Source: Notolepis coatsorum
Lineage: Eukaryota > Chordata > Actinopteri > Aulopiformes > Paralepididae
NCBI GenBank assembly: GCA_963971535.1
Contig: OZ020587.1
Span: 156,407,877 to 156,471,876, forward strand
Length of the DNA: 64,000 bases
Direction: 5' to 3'
Numbering within the stretch: the stretch's first letter is position 1; the number at the start of each line of letters is the position of its first letter. Below are positions 1 through 13,499 of this stretch, one piece after another. The notes below the pieces were generated by a model that was not told the DNA's origin, did no database searches, and saw nothing but the letters and a program-made list of their open reading frames with translations. The position numbers were made by a program, and so were the translations under genes.

Positions 1-189
1 CACCACCTGGACGGGAATAGACAGCTCCTCACGTGAGCGTGTGTGTGTGTGTGTTTACACTCCCCGTCTGAGTACTGTCGGTGGGGGACCTTGTGTGTAC
101 ATTCTGTGGCCATCGCTGTGGGTTCTCTATTGTGGGTTCTATTTATTTGTGGCGGCGGCAGGCTGGGATGGGCAAGGCCAACACAGTCG

Positions 190-302
190 AGAGATACGAT
201 AAGATAAGATAAGATAAGATAATGTAAGTGATAAGATTATTCCTTTACTGGCATCAGAGCAGCATGCAGGGGAGGGGAGGTACAGGTATGGGCAGGGTAA
301 TA
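190..302 (-). mobile_element. LINE 3' end fragment, (TCTTA)n-tail family
   Basis: Read on the minus strand, this matches the 3' ends at 17,975-18,130 and 54,480-54,713. Shared parts are a 'CCCTGCCCATACCTG'-like stretch, a 'CATGCTGCT' block and a terminal run of TCTTA/TTATC repeats (here GATAA repeats on the plus strand, about 196-222). Only the 3' untranslated end is present, as expected for a 5'-truncated non-LTR retrotransposon copy. The clade cannot be named from the UTR alone. Confidence 0.6.
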
Positions 303-303
303 G

Positions 304-705
304 TAGGGCTGTCCCCGACTAAGCATTTGGATGGTCGACTAGGATTGGCCAAAATTTGCCGTTAGTCGACTATTGGTAAAAAAGGCTTCTTGTCCTCTGC
401 AAAAGCATGCAATTGGTCCACTGATGGATACATCTTGATATTTGTCTAGTCTAGTGTGTTCATTAGATGGGTGAAATCCTCTTTCAGTGCCTCTGTGCCT
501 GTTTTCGTAGGCAGTTAGCCTCTGGTATGCGTGCCATTAGTGTTAGCCACGCTTCTAGGCCTCTTTTCTTTTGGAAAGAATGATATTATTTTTTTAAATT
601 TAAAAAAAAATAATTAAAGATTATATTCGACTAAGAGGTTGGCCAGTAGACTACGGCTCCTTTCGACCGATTAGTCGACTAATCGATTAATAGGGGTCAG
701 CCCTA
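304..705. mobile_element. Non-autonomous DNA transposon, TIR TAGGGCTG, 402 bp
   Basis: The ends are TAGGGCTG and CAGCCCTA, with further inverted GTCGACTA-type words inside each end. AATAG is duplicated at 299-303 and 706-710. The interior is AT-rich with no coding potential. The ends resemble fish hAT-like elements, but a clean 8-bp duplication is not seen, so the superfamily is left open. Confidence 0.65.
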
Positions 706-847
706 AATAGTACAAAGACATAAATATAAGGCACCTAATGCTTTGAGATATTGGAAGCAGAAAATGTTACCATTTGTTAGCAGATTCATTCTAAACATGC
801 TAGTGGAGGTCACGAGGTCACAAGGTCACAAGGTGTGACGCACCAAC

Positions 848-1668
848 CAGGGGCGGATTTAGGATTGTAGGAGATCCGGGGCTTAGCCCAGATGCCCCCC
901 CCCCCCCCTTTTTTTTTTTTTTTTTTTAATTTTTTTTTTAATTTTTTTTTTTTTTTTTGCAGACAATGGGTGGTTTGGAGGGGCTCAGGCACGACCCCCT
1001 CCATGACAGATTTTATTTGAATTTAATGAACCTGTACGTGCAATTTCCTGCAATATAGAGCCTTCTATCTTGACCAATAAAGCTGCTCTTTTCACTATAA
1101 AACTCAGTTAACCATAACGTAGTTATGGTTAGATTTATATATTGGGGGGGATATATCATATTTTTCATATAATCAAAAAGTGGTGGAGCAAGATTATACC
1201 TTTGCTCCCCCAAGTTCAATAGTGGGAGAGCAGAGATGCTCCGAATGCTCTTATGGCCAGGCGTCTATGATTCACTGATACAAAGTAAAATAGTGCAGTG
1301 CAATAAAATAGTTAGTAAAATAGAATAAAATAATGCAATAGTGCATTGCAATAAAATAGTTATCATCGTATTTAATCGGGAGGCCGGTAAGGAGTGCATT
1401 ACAGGAGTCGAGTTGGCTTGAGATAAAGGCATGGATCTGGTTTTCAGCGTCCTTTTGATTTATAAATGGCCGTACTTTAGCTATGTTTCTAAGGTGGAAG
1501 AATTAAGTTTTTGTCAACTTGTTGATTGTGATTTAAAGCTTAGGTCTGAGTCTACCATAACACCAAGACTTAACTCACTCAAATACAGTTAGCAGCTGGA
1601 TAGACCACAGATGGAAATTAGCTTCTGCTAAATCTGGTGCAAACATATTTTCATGTAACAATGATGAA

Positions 1669-1703
<35 letters not shown>

Positions 1704-1795
1704 ATTTTTTTTTATTTTTTTTAAAATAGATTCTGGGCTTTTCAGAATACATCCGGGGCTTGAGCCCAGGTAGCCACCCCCTAGCTCCGCCCCTG
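848..1795. mobile_element. Non-autonomous hAT element, 948 bp, perfect 8-bp TSD
   Basis: The left end begins CAGGGGCGGATTTAGG and the right end finishes AGCTCCGCCCCTG. The 8-bp direct repeat GCACCAAC flanks it exactly at 840-847 and 1796-1803. Terminal CAGGGGCGG-type repeats and an 8-bp duplication are diagnostic of hAT transposons. The second halves of both ends share a 'CCGGGGCTTAGCCCAG'-like stretch. The interior has poly-C/poly-T (about 896-958) and poly-A (about 1672-1700) and encodes no transposase, so this copy would need one supplied in trans. Confidence 0.9.
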
Positions 1796-2016
1796 GCACC
1801 AACCTCCACTGGAATGCAGCCTGTAGCGCTATGCTGATAATAAAAATGACACCGGTGCTGCTAATGTGTTCTGGGTGGATTGGGAATCAGATACGCTTCT
1901 TAAGGAATGTGGACCATCCCTTTCACTGACTGACTGTAGTAAGGGCACCCCTGGCGGCGACCTGGGGTCGAGACACTTAACCCCCGACCGCTCCCGATGA
2001 GCAGGTTGCGTCATTA

Positions 2017-2405
2017 CTTTTACCAACCGATTTCCAGTTCCGCGTTCGCGTTCTGTGATCTGATTGGCCACTGACGTTTCTGGTCATGTGACATCTGCGC
2101 CAATCGTGTGACGCCTGTTTCTATCACTGGTTAAGCTTAGGCACTCTTTCGAAGTTGGTTAAGGTTAGAGTTTGTCTTAGAGCATGGCGATAAAACACCA
2201 GCCCTGATTCCAAACTCTAACCTTAACCAACTTCGAAAGAGTCGGCTAAGCTTAACCAGTGATAAACTAGGCGTTAGGTAGTTTGCAGGCTGTTCGAGGC
2301 GGAAATAGGCGCAGAAACAGGCGTTGTGCGATTGGCGCACATGTCACATGACCAGAAACGTCAGTGGCCAATCAGATCGCAGAACTGGAAATCGGTTGGT
2401 AAAAG
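2017..2405. mobile_element. Palindromic MITE with arms of about 160-200 bp
   Basis: The left arm (2017-about 2176) and right arm (about 2208-2405) are inverted copies. They start CTTTTACCAACCGATTTCCA and end with its complement, and meet around a short centre of about 30 bp. TA flanks both ends (2015-2016 and 2406-2407), which fits a Tc1/mariner-type target. The right arm carries an extra segment of about 45 bp (about 2263-2310). There is no coding sequence. Confidence 0.8.
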
Positions 2406-2424
2406 TATAGACGCGAGCAGGTCG

Positions 2425-2470
2425 GCACCTTCTACGGTTGGTGCGGTTGGTACGGTTGGTACGGTTGCCG
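2425..2470. repeat. Short (GGTACGGTT)n tract
   Basis: About four degenerate copies of a 9-bp word, GGTACGGTT/GGTGCGGTT, just beyond the palindromic MITE. Confidence 0.6.
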
Positions 2471-2589
2471 CGCGTGTGAGTGAATGGGTAGAATGTAAAT
2501 TGTAAATAAATGGACTGCATTTATATAGCGCTTTTATCCAATTGTATGCCTCACATTCACCAGAGAATGTCACATTGTGACATTGTCAC

Positions 2590-2981
2590 AACCTCTTCAA
2601 CATGCTCCCCCACGGCAGGCGGCTACGGCTGCCCAAGACACTAAAGTCCCGCCACAGACTGAGTTTCTTCCCCTCAGCAGCTCGCCTGGTAAACGAGTCA
2701 GGTGTCCCCCTGCTCCCCCCCCCCTCTATGGCGAGCTGCTAGGGCTGGACTTCTGGACTTGAACTTTGTGTTGCACTGTATCCATGTCCCCAACCACAGC
2801 ACTTTCACAGTCTTATTGTTGTCTCACTGTTATGTCCTGTCTTGCACTTTACTTAAAATTATTTATTTACTGTTGTATTGTTCTTAATTGTGAAAAAAAG
2901 TATGCACTGTAATGCCAAAACACGTTCCTTTTTGTACATGTATGAAATGGCGAATAAAGTAATCTGAATCTGAATCTGAAC
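2590..2981 (+). mobile_element. LINE 3' end, (TCTGAA)n-tail family, copy 1
   Basis: A 3' untranslated end finishing 'GAATAAAGTAATC' plus TCTGAA repeats, as in fish L2/CR1-like LINEs. A second copy lies at 3228-3441 and an inverted one at 23,374-23,610. It appears to be inserted inside an older interspersed repeat whose halves lie at about 2495-2580 and 2984-3170. No RT domain remains. Confidence 0.7.
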
Positions 2982-2983
2982 CA

Positions 2984-3170
2984 CTTCAACTCACACAGCG
3001 AAGGTGGAGGCGACCGTGCAAGGTGCCGACCTGCTCATTGGGAGCAGTTATTATTAGGGGTTAAGTGTCTTGCTCAAGGACACTCAGACACGCTGCCCGG
3101 GCAGGTAGCTGGAATCGAACCGGGAACCTTCCGATTACCAGTCGCCCCTGCATGAATGTGAGACGTAACT
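2984..3170. repeat. Fragment of a dispersed fish-type repeat
   Basis: Contains 'GTGTCTTGCTCAAGGACACT' followed by 'GGAATCGAACCGGGAACCTT'. A related piece, 'GCCTTGCTCAAGGGCACTTA', occurs at about 21,181-21,202. The arrangement recalls a widespread teleost interspersed repeat. The short frames on either strand here are not credible genes. Confidence 0.5.
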
Positions 3171-3227
3171 TTCTATATACTGTAAATGTAGTCCATTTAC
3201 CATTCACACCTGCCACCAGACTTGTAT

Positions 3228-3441
3228 TTTCAGCCTTAATCGTCTCCACTACCACTGCACTTTACTGTCTTATTGTTGTCTCACTGTTCTGTCCTGTTTT
3301 GCACTTATTTATTTATCATTATTATTATTATGTTATTCCTATTTGTGAAAAAATCATGCACTGAAATGTCAAATCACATTCCATTTGTACCTGTACAATA
3401 TGGTGAATAAAGTCATCTGAATCTGAATCTGAATCTGAATC
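3228..3441 (+). mobile_element. LINE 3' end, (TCTGAA)n-tail family, copy 2
   Basis: Matches copy 1 from 'CACTTTACTGTCTTATTG' to the tail 'GAATAAAGTCATC' plus four TCTGAA units. It is 3'-only with no coding sequence. Confidence 0.7.
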
Positions 3442-3453
3442 CCGCCTGAAATA

Positions 3454-3488
3454 TTCTGAAATATGGCTAATTTCTCCATATTTCAGAA
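3454..3488. repeat. Perfect hairpin, 13-bp stem and 9-nt loop
   Basis: TTCTGAAATATGG (3454-3466) and its exact complement (3476-3488) flank the loop CTAATTTCT. It sits between a LINE tail and a minisatellite. No function can be assigned. Confidence 0.7.
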
Positions 3489-3492
3489 TCTG

Positions 3493-3790
3493 CTTAACCC
3501 TTTCACTGCCGCACTACCAAATGGGTAAACCTTTCACTGTGACAATACAGCAGGTTAACCCTTTCACTGCCACGTGACAAAGGGTTAACCCTTTCACTAC
3601 CACACTACAGAAGGTTAACCCTTTATTATCACACTACAGACGGTTAACCTTTCACTGCCACACTACAGAAGGTTAACCCTTTACTATCACACTACAGACG
3701 GTTAACCTTTCACTGCCACACTACAGAAGGTTAACCCTTTACTACCACACTACAGACGGTTAACCTTTCACTGCCACACTACAGAAGGTT
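3493..3790 (+). repeat. 30-bp minisatellite TTAACCCTTTCACTGCCACA, forward array A
   Basis: About ten tandem units of roughly 30 bp built on GGTTAACCCTTTCACTGCCA followed by CACTACAGA(A/C). Internal variants read ACTACC or TACTATC. The same unit occurs in at least six other places in the window and forms the arms of palindromic elements at 17,190-17,408 and 18,131-18,276. Confidence 0.9.
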
Positions 3791-4765
3791 ATATACTCGT
3801 ACTGGCATCGCGTCCCGCTCTTAAGCCATACCGAGATATACCTCATCTCATGTACCTAGTGTACTCCATCAACGAATAAAAACAATACACCCATCACCTG
3901 CCAAGCCCCGCCCTAGTGGCGTACTATATAGTACTAGGCGTGGTCACCACTCACTCTTCCTCTATTTTCGTTTCCATCATAGCGGATGCAGGACACCCTA
4001 TGCAACTAGTTGATATGAAAAGTTTAGAGAAATTAGGTTGAGTACTTACCGAAGATTTGCCTACCCCTGAAATCTTCGCGGCATGTTCTGGTGGTGCTCG
4101 TATGGGTTCGGCGACTCTGCAGCGGGATGCATTTCGATGCATTTCAGCGTCGAGTTCTGTAGTCTCCTAGTCTTGTTGACAGCAGACAGAGGGACAGCGT
4201 GTGAGGTGTAGCTATCGAGCTACCTCGCACAAGGTAGGACTTGCGCCACTAGGCATTATCGCTGGTGTTAGTAAATGCTGCTTGTTGTGAGTTGTATATT
4301 GCGCCAGGGGCAGGGTGTTTGGGTAAACGTCCCTCTGAGGTAGACGTTTCCCAGGCTGTCCTGGAGCGCGCTGCTAATACTGAATGCTATAAATACTGTT
4401 CTACTGTTCCCCGCTGTGGGATGTCACTAGGCATGACAATGCTGGCGTTTGTGATGTGCTCGAGTTGTCCCGAGAGACAACCGAGTTGTGTATTGGTGCA
4501 AGCGGCGGGATATCTGGGTAAACGTTGTTGTTTTCCCCGTTATCCTGGAGCGCGCAGCTAACGCTATGCTATATTGGGCTACTGTTTCTGTTCTGTCTCT
4601 CTGCTACGGGAATGTCTGTCTATACTACAGTCTTCCCTCCTCTCAACCATTCATGCTGACGGTCAATCGGTGTCTACTGGGGGAGTATTGCGGGGGGGCT
4701 TTGTTTACCTTTCATATGACCGAGTAGGCTATACATTATCCCGCTTATTACATGGCTAACTTACT
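3791..4765. other. Unassigned unique-looking segment
   Basis: No recognisable gene. The frame at 4265-4561 has no known domain. It spans an imperfect internal duplication: around 4300-4400 and 4490-4590 both read 'GGGTAAACGT...CCTGGAGCGCGC'. The end (4722-4748, 'GTAGGCTATACATTATCCC') resembles 11,299-11,314 ('GTAGGCATACATTATCCC'), so part of this may be an old mobile-element end. Confidence 0.4.
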
Positions 4766-4784
4766 AACAATATACAGTTCACAG

Positions 4785-5310
4785 ATTGCAGAATGGGTAC
4801 AATACAGTACAGCTCAATACACACAATTGTTAAGGGGATGAATGAATGAAAACTTTATTAACAGATTGCAGAATGGGTACAGTACAGTACAGCTCCATCT
4901 ATACATTTATGACATACCAGATTTGCAATTACAGTACTGTTTGTGATACAAAAAGAGTCCAGAAAGAAAAGAGTATATACATTAGGCATGGAAACTACAT
5001 TGGATTGGGTAGGTGGGGGGGACTGTACATTGGAGGTGGGGGGGGGGGGGGGTTGGTTAGGAGTGGGGGGGGGGGGGGGTATGAGTGGGGGGGGGGGGGG
5101 GGGGTTGGGTAGGAGGGGGGACACTGTACAACTGTACAAACAACACTGTACATTGCAGACCAGAGAAAGACTTTCGTCTTGTTTACATCAGGGTCCCCCA
5201 TTTTCAATTCATCAGGACATATATGACATACATGACATACAGATAGTCAGTACTGCTACATCTATACATTTATGACATACCAGATTTGCAAATACAGTGT
5301 ACATTGGAGG
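4785..5310 (-). mobile_element. LINE/SINE 3' ends, 'ACAGATTGCAGAATGGGTAC' family
   Basis: Minus-strand reading gives GTACCCATTCTGCAATCTGT, then TAATAAAGTTTTCATTCATT, a 3' end with a CATT-repeat tail. Two overlapping copies start at about 4785 and 4843. The segment 'CATCTATACATTTATGACAT' occurs at 4894 and again near 5259, so the body is partly duplicated. Related tails lie at 6433-6560, 8521-8559, 9558-9600, 15,263-15,325 and 57,203-57,262. The coding part of the parent element is not in this window. Confidence 0.6.
5013..5128 (+). repeat. Dense G-tracts, candidate G-quadruplex region
   Basis: Several runs of 7-18 consecutive G are separated by short linkers such as TTGGTTAGGAGT and TATGAGT. 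This is well beyond the usual four-run quadruplex pattern. The proline/glycine-rich frames here are by-products. Confidence 0.7.
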
Positions 5311-5682
5311 AGGTTGGGTGGGGGTCAAAACCAGCCACTAAGCTACAACTAAAGAAGTTTGCTCAGTATTTGTTTGGCACTTAGTTAGAGTGAAAGAAAA
5401 GCATGGATGTGCCAATATGTTTTTTGTTGTTGTTGTTGTTGTTGTTTATTTTGTATTGCAGGCCAAAGAGGGAGAATATATATATATTTTTGTTTTGTAC
5501 CACAATAAGCTAAGTTCGAGTGGGGGTGTTAAATATATTATTATTATGTGCGCCCTTGCTCATTTGTGTTCTACAGAGGGCGATGTAGTAAATCCAGTAT
5601 GTGACGTCACTGTTATTGTTATTAAACACAACGTTACATACAAAACTGTCTGATTGGACAAGAGATAACAATTATTTGCATC

Positions 5683-5688
5683 TTTATT
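5683..5688 (-). promoter_or_regulatory. Candidate poly(A) signal for the Tc1-like transposase gene
   Basis: AATAAA on the minus strand, about 140 nt beyond the transposase stop codon. It is the first such hexamer I found downstream. Placement is plausible but there is no transcript support. Confidence 0.35.
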
Positions 5689-5827
5689 GTAACAAATGTA
5701 TGAACAGTCAGCAATAGATGTCAAATGATTTACAGTAATATCAAGTAACAAGTTGTCAGTCAAGTCAAGAGTTCAGAATTGTATTAAAACACACACACAC
5801 AAATTACAAGGTTACACGTTAACTGGC

Positions 5828-8746
<2,919 letters not shown>

Positions 8747-8780
8747 TTTCACACTGACAACTGAACACGGTGATACAACA

Positions 8781-8789
8781 CTTTATATA
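8781..8789 (-). promoter_or_regulatory. TATA-like box upstream of transposase
   Basis: TATATAAAG on the minus strand, about 40 nt before the chosen ATG, implying a very short 5' leader. The motif is good but common in AT-rich DNA. Confidence 0.4.
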
Positions 8790-8842
8790 GAGGCGGGTCC
8801 CTCTATAGCCCCCTCCCATACTTCCAGACGCGTGTTGCTTAA

Positions 8843-8925
8843 TGACAGCGGAAGAGTGCAAGGGCGCTTCCGCATTCTTCGCCGCGCATGCGCATGAGGT
8901 CCTCGCTTAGTTCAGACCACGCAAT
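8843..8925 (+). mobile_element. Isolated end related to the 14,787-16,676 element
   Basis: Starting 'GGAAGAGTGCAAGGGCGCTT', about 80 bp match the right end of the element at 14,787-16,676 read inward, including 'CATGAGGTCCTCGCTT'. The orientation implies a body extending to higher coordinates, away from the transposase gene, but no partner end was found. Confidence 0.5.
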
Positions 8926-9179
8926 TCTGGTCACACAGTGGCTGAAAACCGCCAGTTCTTGCCCGACGGATGGGAGCCGAATTGGAATCCCAGTTTTCTG
9001 ATGAAGCCCCAAAACATGGAGGTCGCGATTACATGTTTCGGAACCAATGTGTAACTAGACAGTTACAATATAACATTTATATTAATTAACCCAGTTAATG
9101 CCTTAAGAGAAAGAGTCTGGTGGTCAATTACTACGGAAATGTTGTGTCTTACTAATAATAACTAATTCCGCGGTCAATA

Positions 9180-9609
9180 TACACACACACACACACACCA
9201 CCCACATAGTCACACACACACTAGGGATGTACTGTAACTGTACACCGGTTTTGAGGTATACCACGATAGAAAGTAAAAATGGTTATCAGCCTTTCCTTAT
9301 TATAACACCTTCAAAATAAACCTGGCTGGGAGCAATGTTGTAGTTGGTGTATGGAAGACAGAAAGCATCATGAACAACAGTACTTACTGTAGCAAGAAAT
9401 TGAAATGAATACCGATCAGGCATGTCGATGTTTTTTTTTTTTTTACCAGTGCAGTGGTTTGGCCCAAATTAGAACAGTCTAAAAATGCATTAAACAGCTT
9501 TATTATGACATCATCAGGTTATTGGATGATCTGTCAGATATCTCACATCATCCCCCTCCTTCTCTACCCATTCTGCAATCTGTTAATAAAGTTTTCAATC
9601 TCTCCTCTC

Positions 9610-9662
<53 letters not shown>
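9180..9662. repeat. (CA)n tracts and an element end
   Basis: Short (CA)n runs lie at 9180-9198 and 9612-9662. Between them 9225-9290 ('CTAGGGATGTACTGTAACTG' then 'TTTTGAGGTATACCACGATA') looks like the end of a fish hAT-type non-autonomous element. 9558-9600 is a 'CTGCAATCTGTTAATAAAGT' tail. Confidence 0.55.
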
Positions 9663-9664
<2 letters not shown>

Positions 9665-9699
9665 AAAAAAATCCTGTCATAACATTGAAATAAAGTGAT

Positions 9700-10107
9700 T
9701 CTTACCTTGTATTTCAGTCAATATTCATTGTCTGCTTTCTCAACACACTTGTGGATGTCGAGATGGATCTTGGCAAGAACGATGCACTCCAATCCAGTAG
9801 TTTATCCATTGGTGCAGTTTGCTCTAGGAAGACATTTGACCACACCAGGTTTTGCAAACCGCACTAAAAAGTGAAATCCAGCCGGATGCACGCTCTGCTG
9901 GTCGGTCACTGTTTTAATGATCTCATAACTTATTATTAAAACGGACATTGATCAAATAATACAGAACTTTAAAACAAGACACATACACGTATATTTTAAT
10001 GTTGAAATGTAAAATGTATTGTCATATATTTGGAACAGAGAGTGGGTTTTATATTTGTACCTCTGTGTTATTTTGTATAATTCTTCCTACAGTCCACACT
10101 CTAGCAC
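9700..10107. other. No feature recognised
   Basis: AT-rich, no convincing frame, no repeat structure seen apart from scattered A/T runs. Confidence 0.4.
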
Positions 10108-10397
10108 TTGACCTAACACCCTACTAATAATAACTAATTCCTAATTAATAATTAACTCTGAATATAATAATGACGAAAAATAAACAGGGTAGGTAGGGTC
10201 TACTCTATAGTATAGTGCACCTTGTAACTTCCTGGGGGGGGTTGTGTATTTGCATCTCGTATTCATTCAGTCTGATTATTTTAAGTGTTCGTTTGTGTTT
10301 GTGTACCTGCATAAGCATAACAATAGCGTATGGAATGCAACCCATTTCATGGACATCATCATCACCATCATCATCATCATCATCATCATTGTTGTTG
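10108..10397 (+). repeat. Direct duplication, copy 1 (290 bp)
   Basis: Essentially identical to 10,922-11,212. The only difference seen is one G in a G-run. It contains 'TGACCTAACACCCTACTAAT' at its start and an (ATC)n run at its end. Copies are about 814 bp apart. Confidence 0.95.
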
Positions 10398-10458
10398 TCG
10401 CGTAAACCGGCCTTGTTTTGTGGAAAAGAATAAACTTCTGAGCGAAAGCTAAGATATT

Positions 10459-10602
10459 GTGTATGAAATGACAAAGCTAAAGAAATGGTTTGATGTAAAT
10501 AAGCTATCACTGAATCTGAAAAAAACTAAATTTATGATTTTTGGCAATCGAAAACTAGATGAAAATATTGTGAAAATTGTGATTTTAATCCATACATATT
10601 AT
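10459..10602 (+). pseudogene. LINE reverse transcriptase fragment (C-terminal RT region)
   Basis: The frame reads as the end of a LINE RT domain: 'KLKKWFDVNKLSLNLKKTKF' followed by 'MIFGNRK'. This corresponds to the conserved block after the catalytic aspartates ('W...NKLSLN..KTK.M.F'). It is only about 45 residues, truncated on both sides, and cannot be active. It is compatible with the CR1/L2/Rex group, but too short to place. Confidence 0.65.
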
Positions 10603-10795
10603 GAAAATGATTTATATAATAGGCGAAACATAGTATTGTGAACTATGTGAACTGAGTTATGATAAGCCCATTTATATAAATCTATATATAATATACATAT
10701 ATAAATATACATATATATTTGGGATGTCCGATATTAAATTAAATAAAAAATAAAAATAAATCTTTACATTTATTTAACCTTTATTTACCCAGGTA

Positions 10796-10920
10796 TTGAA
10801 TTGAATTGAATTGAATTGAATTGAATTGAATTGAATACTTTATTTTGACACAAATCGTATGACCAAAAAACATTTTAAAAGACAAGACAATAACAGTGTC
10901 AATAACGCAGGTCAAAAATG
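10796..10920 (-). mobile_element. LINE 3' tail with (TTCAA)n
   Basis: On the minus strand a 3' end finishes in about eight TTCAA repeats (plus strand TTGAA, 10,796-10,835). It is adjacent to the second copy of the 290-bp duplication. Confidence 0.55.
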
Positions 10921-10921
10921 G

Positions 10922-11212
10922 TTGACCTAACACCCTACTAATAATAACTAATTCCTAATTAATAATTAACTCTGAATATAATAATGACGAAAAATAAACA
11001 GGGTAGGTAGGGTCTACTCTATAGTATAGTGCACCTTGTAACTTCCTGGGGGGGGGTTGTGTATTTGCATCTCGTATTCATTCAGTCTGATTATTTTAAG
11101 TGTTCGTTTGTGTTTGTGTACCTGCATAAGCATAACAATAGCGTATGGAATGCAACCCATTTCATGGACATCATCATCACCATCATCATCATCATCATCA
11201 TCATTGTTGTTG
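10922..11212 (+). repeat. Direct duplication, copy 2 (291 bp)
   Basis: Copy of 10,108-10,397, ending at the same GTTGTTG after the (ATC)n run. The segment between the copies holds the RT fragment and (TTGAA)n tail. Confidence 0.95.
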
Positions 11213-11214
11213 AC

Positions 11215-11665
11215 CTTCACTACGTTTAAAACACCTCGGCGCGGCGCCTCGGTATTTTAAACTCCGTGTCGGTCAATTATTTTGCGACAATGACCTCGTA
11301 GGCATACATTATCCCTTACTTAATCTAGATTAAAAATAGCATTTTTCTACACAAGACCGAAGCTTGTAACAGATATTTACTTGAGTAAAATCATGGAATT
11401 AATGTAAAATGAACACAAAGAAAGTATATTTAGATTCAAAGACTATTTTAATAGCTTTCTTTGAATACAGTTTCTCTCCTGTGAAATACAAATGTTCAAC
11501 AAAACCATCAACATTGACTCAGCTAGACCTCTTTCTTATATCCGCGGCGCTAAGATTGAAGATTTTTCACTCCATAGATTAATCTAGATTCATTTATTTT
11601 AATGCTTTAAATAATTTAAATTAATCTCCAGAGTTAAAGCATTCATTTTGACAGCCCTAGTAGAA
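11215..11665. mobile_element. AT-rich segment ending in a DNA-transposon-like terminus
   Basis: Includes a GC-rich core flanked by complementary AT words ('GTTTAAAACACCTCGGCGCG' then 'GCGCCTCGGTATTTTAAAC') at about 11,224-11,262. It ends 'TTTTGACAGCCCTAG', the shape of a fish hAT-type terminus. The matching left end was not located, so the limits are uncertain. Confidence 0.35.
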
Positions 11666-12035
11666 ATACATAAATATAGGCAATAAGATTAAATCTGAAT
11701 ATAAAAAAATATGAGACAAATAAACGGCATACACAAAGTAAGCAGAATTTCACATAATGTTGCTGTGTTCCTTTAAGGCAAGGACGAGGATGACGTGGTG
11801 GAAGGATCTGAATTATAGATGGCAGTGATGAGAGCCTGTGCGCTTGTGCAGAGTTGCACGCTGGGCTCAGAGTGTGTTCTTTAGAACATGTGAGCTGCAG
11901 CTCAGCAGATGTATCCTGTTGTTTAAGCAGGAGGCTTTTCTACTGAATCAGCCGTTTTCTAGAGCGCTGGTGCCCAAACCAGGGCTCCCGGGCCCCCTGC
12001 CGCTCTGGGAGGGGGGGGGGGGGGGTCCATGTGGT

Positions 12036-12449
12036 TTAACCCGTTCACTGCCTCACTATGGTTAACCGTCTGTAGTGTGGTAGTGAAAGGGTTAACCTTC
12101 TGTAGTGTGGCAGTGAAAGGGTTAACCGTCTGTAGTGTGGTAGTGTAAGGGTTAACTGTCTGTAGTGTGGCAGTGAAAGGGTTAACCATCTGTAGTGTGG
12201 TAGTGAAAGGGTTAACCATCTGTAGTGTGGTAGTGAAAGGGTTAACCGTCTAGTGTGGCAGTGAAAGGGTTAACCTTCTGTAGTGTGGTAGTGAAAGGGT
12301 TAACCTTCTAGTGTGGTAGTGAAAGGGTTAACCATCTGTAGTGTGGTAGTGAAAGGGTTAACCTTCTGTAGTGTGGTTCTGAAATGGTTAACAATTTGTC
12401 ATGTGGCAGTGAAAGGGTTAACCTTTTGTAGTGTGGCAGTGAAAGGGTT
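12036..12449 (-). repeat. 30-bp minisatellite, mostly inverted array B
   Basis: One forward unit (12,036-12,060) is followed by about thirteen units in the opposite orientation ('GTGAAAGGGTTAACC...TGTAGTGTGG'). Same family as 3493-3790. A run of 14 G precedes it (12,011-12,026). Confidence 0.9.
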
Positions 12450-13470
12450 TAATGCAGAACTTTTTTGGGGGTTAGGGTTTTTAGTTCAGAGAAAAAAACA
12501 TGGCTAATTCCAATAGTATTTGGATTTATTTTTTGTCAATTATTAGTCAATCGTGCTGATCTTGGGGCATTTTTCAAATATCGCTGACATTACCAAATAC
12601 GGTGAACTTTGTCTTAACTAGAAAGGTGTGCTCAGTAGGTCCACCAGGTGGCAGCATAGACCAATGAAAGCAGATCTCCTCGCATGGAGCAGGGCTGGAG
12701 TAAACGGGAAGCGGCAGATGTTAATTTATTGTAAAAAATATTAATATATATATATTTTTTATGTATAGTCTGATTTGTGTTGTGCCACACCCATTTTCTT
12801 TATTTGTAGTGCTCCCTGCATGCCACTTTCAGAGTATGTTTCCGGTACGTATGTGGACGTTTTGTGATGATTGGCCCAATGGTTGCTGACTTTGGTCTAT
12901 TTATGTGCGCCCTTTTGAAGTTTATTGGTCAATATTTTAAAAACGCTATTAGATATCAACAAGCCTTGTATGTATATTGTATATTCCTCTTTACTTACTT
13001 TCTTACTTACTTTTTTTTACTGTATAAAGCACACTCTCAGGGGCTCATATAGAACCAAGCATTTCACGGTAAAGTGTATTTTATTGTGATACTTAACACT
13101 TTTGCGGCCACTGGGGCCCGTCTAATATAATGGTTGAGGGCCAGCTTTTGTAAACAAACGTGGGGCTTTTTGTACAGCTAAATCTATACTTTATAGTATT
13201 GCTATCTGTCCATTCTCATTGTCAATTGAGTCCATAAACCGTCCCTTCAAAATGGCTTAAAGAAGAAAAAAATGCATCAATAGGTTCTCATTTTATAGTG
13301 CCATGAATATAAGCATTATAGCGGATTTGGTCTAGTATATTTTCTGGAAGGCTAGTTATAGAGCTAATAGCTGCTAACGTTATATCCAATGGCATTTCCG
13401 TTTTACAGATGCTACAGAAATAACTCAAACTGCATATGATCCGGACGATCCCAAAGCATGTATGCATGAA
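12450..13470. other. No gene recognised
   Basis: AT-rich sequence with short frames only. Neither strand shows a domain, splice-ready exon or tandem repeat. Confidence 0.4.
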
Positions 13471-13492
13471 AGGGGGGGGGGGGGGGGGGGGG
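13471..13492 (+). repeat. Poly-G run
   Basis: About 22 consecutive G. One of several long homopolymer G/C runs in the window (also 12,011, 17,170, 19,738, 23,070, 32,790, 35,611). Confidence 0.9.
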
Positions 13493-13499
13493 CGGGTGA

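Noticed and set aside
3065-3364. 99-codon plus-strand frame
   Set aside because: Spans a dispersed repeat and a LINE 3' UTR; no domain.
8752-8752. GTG at 8752 as transposase start
   Set aside because: An ATG two codons downstream (8746) is the natural eukaryotic start.
8843-8925. Terminal inverted repeat of the Tc1-like element
   Set aside because: Its inward direction points away from the transposase gene, and no matching end lies beyond the gene's 3' side.
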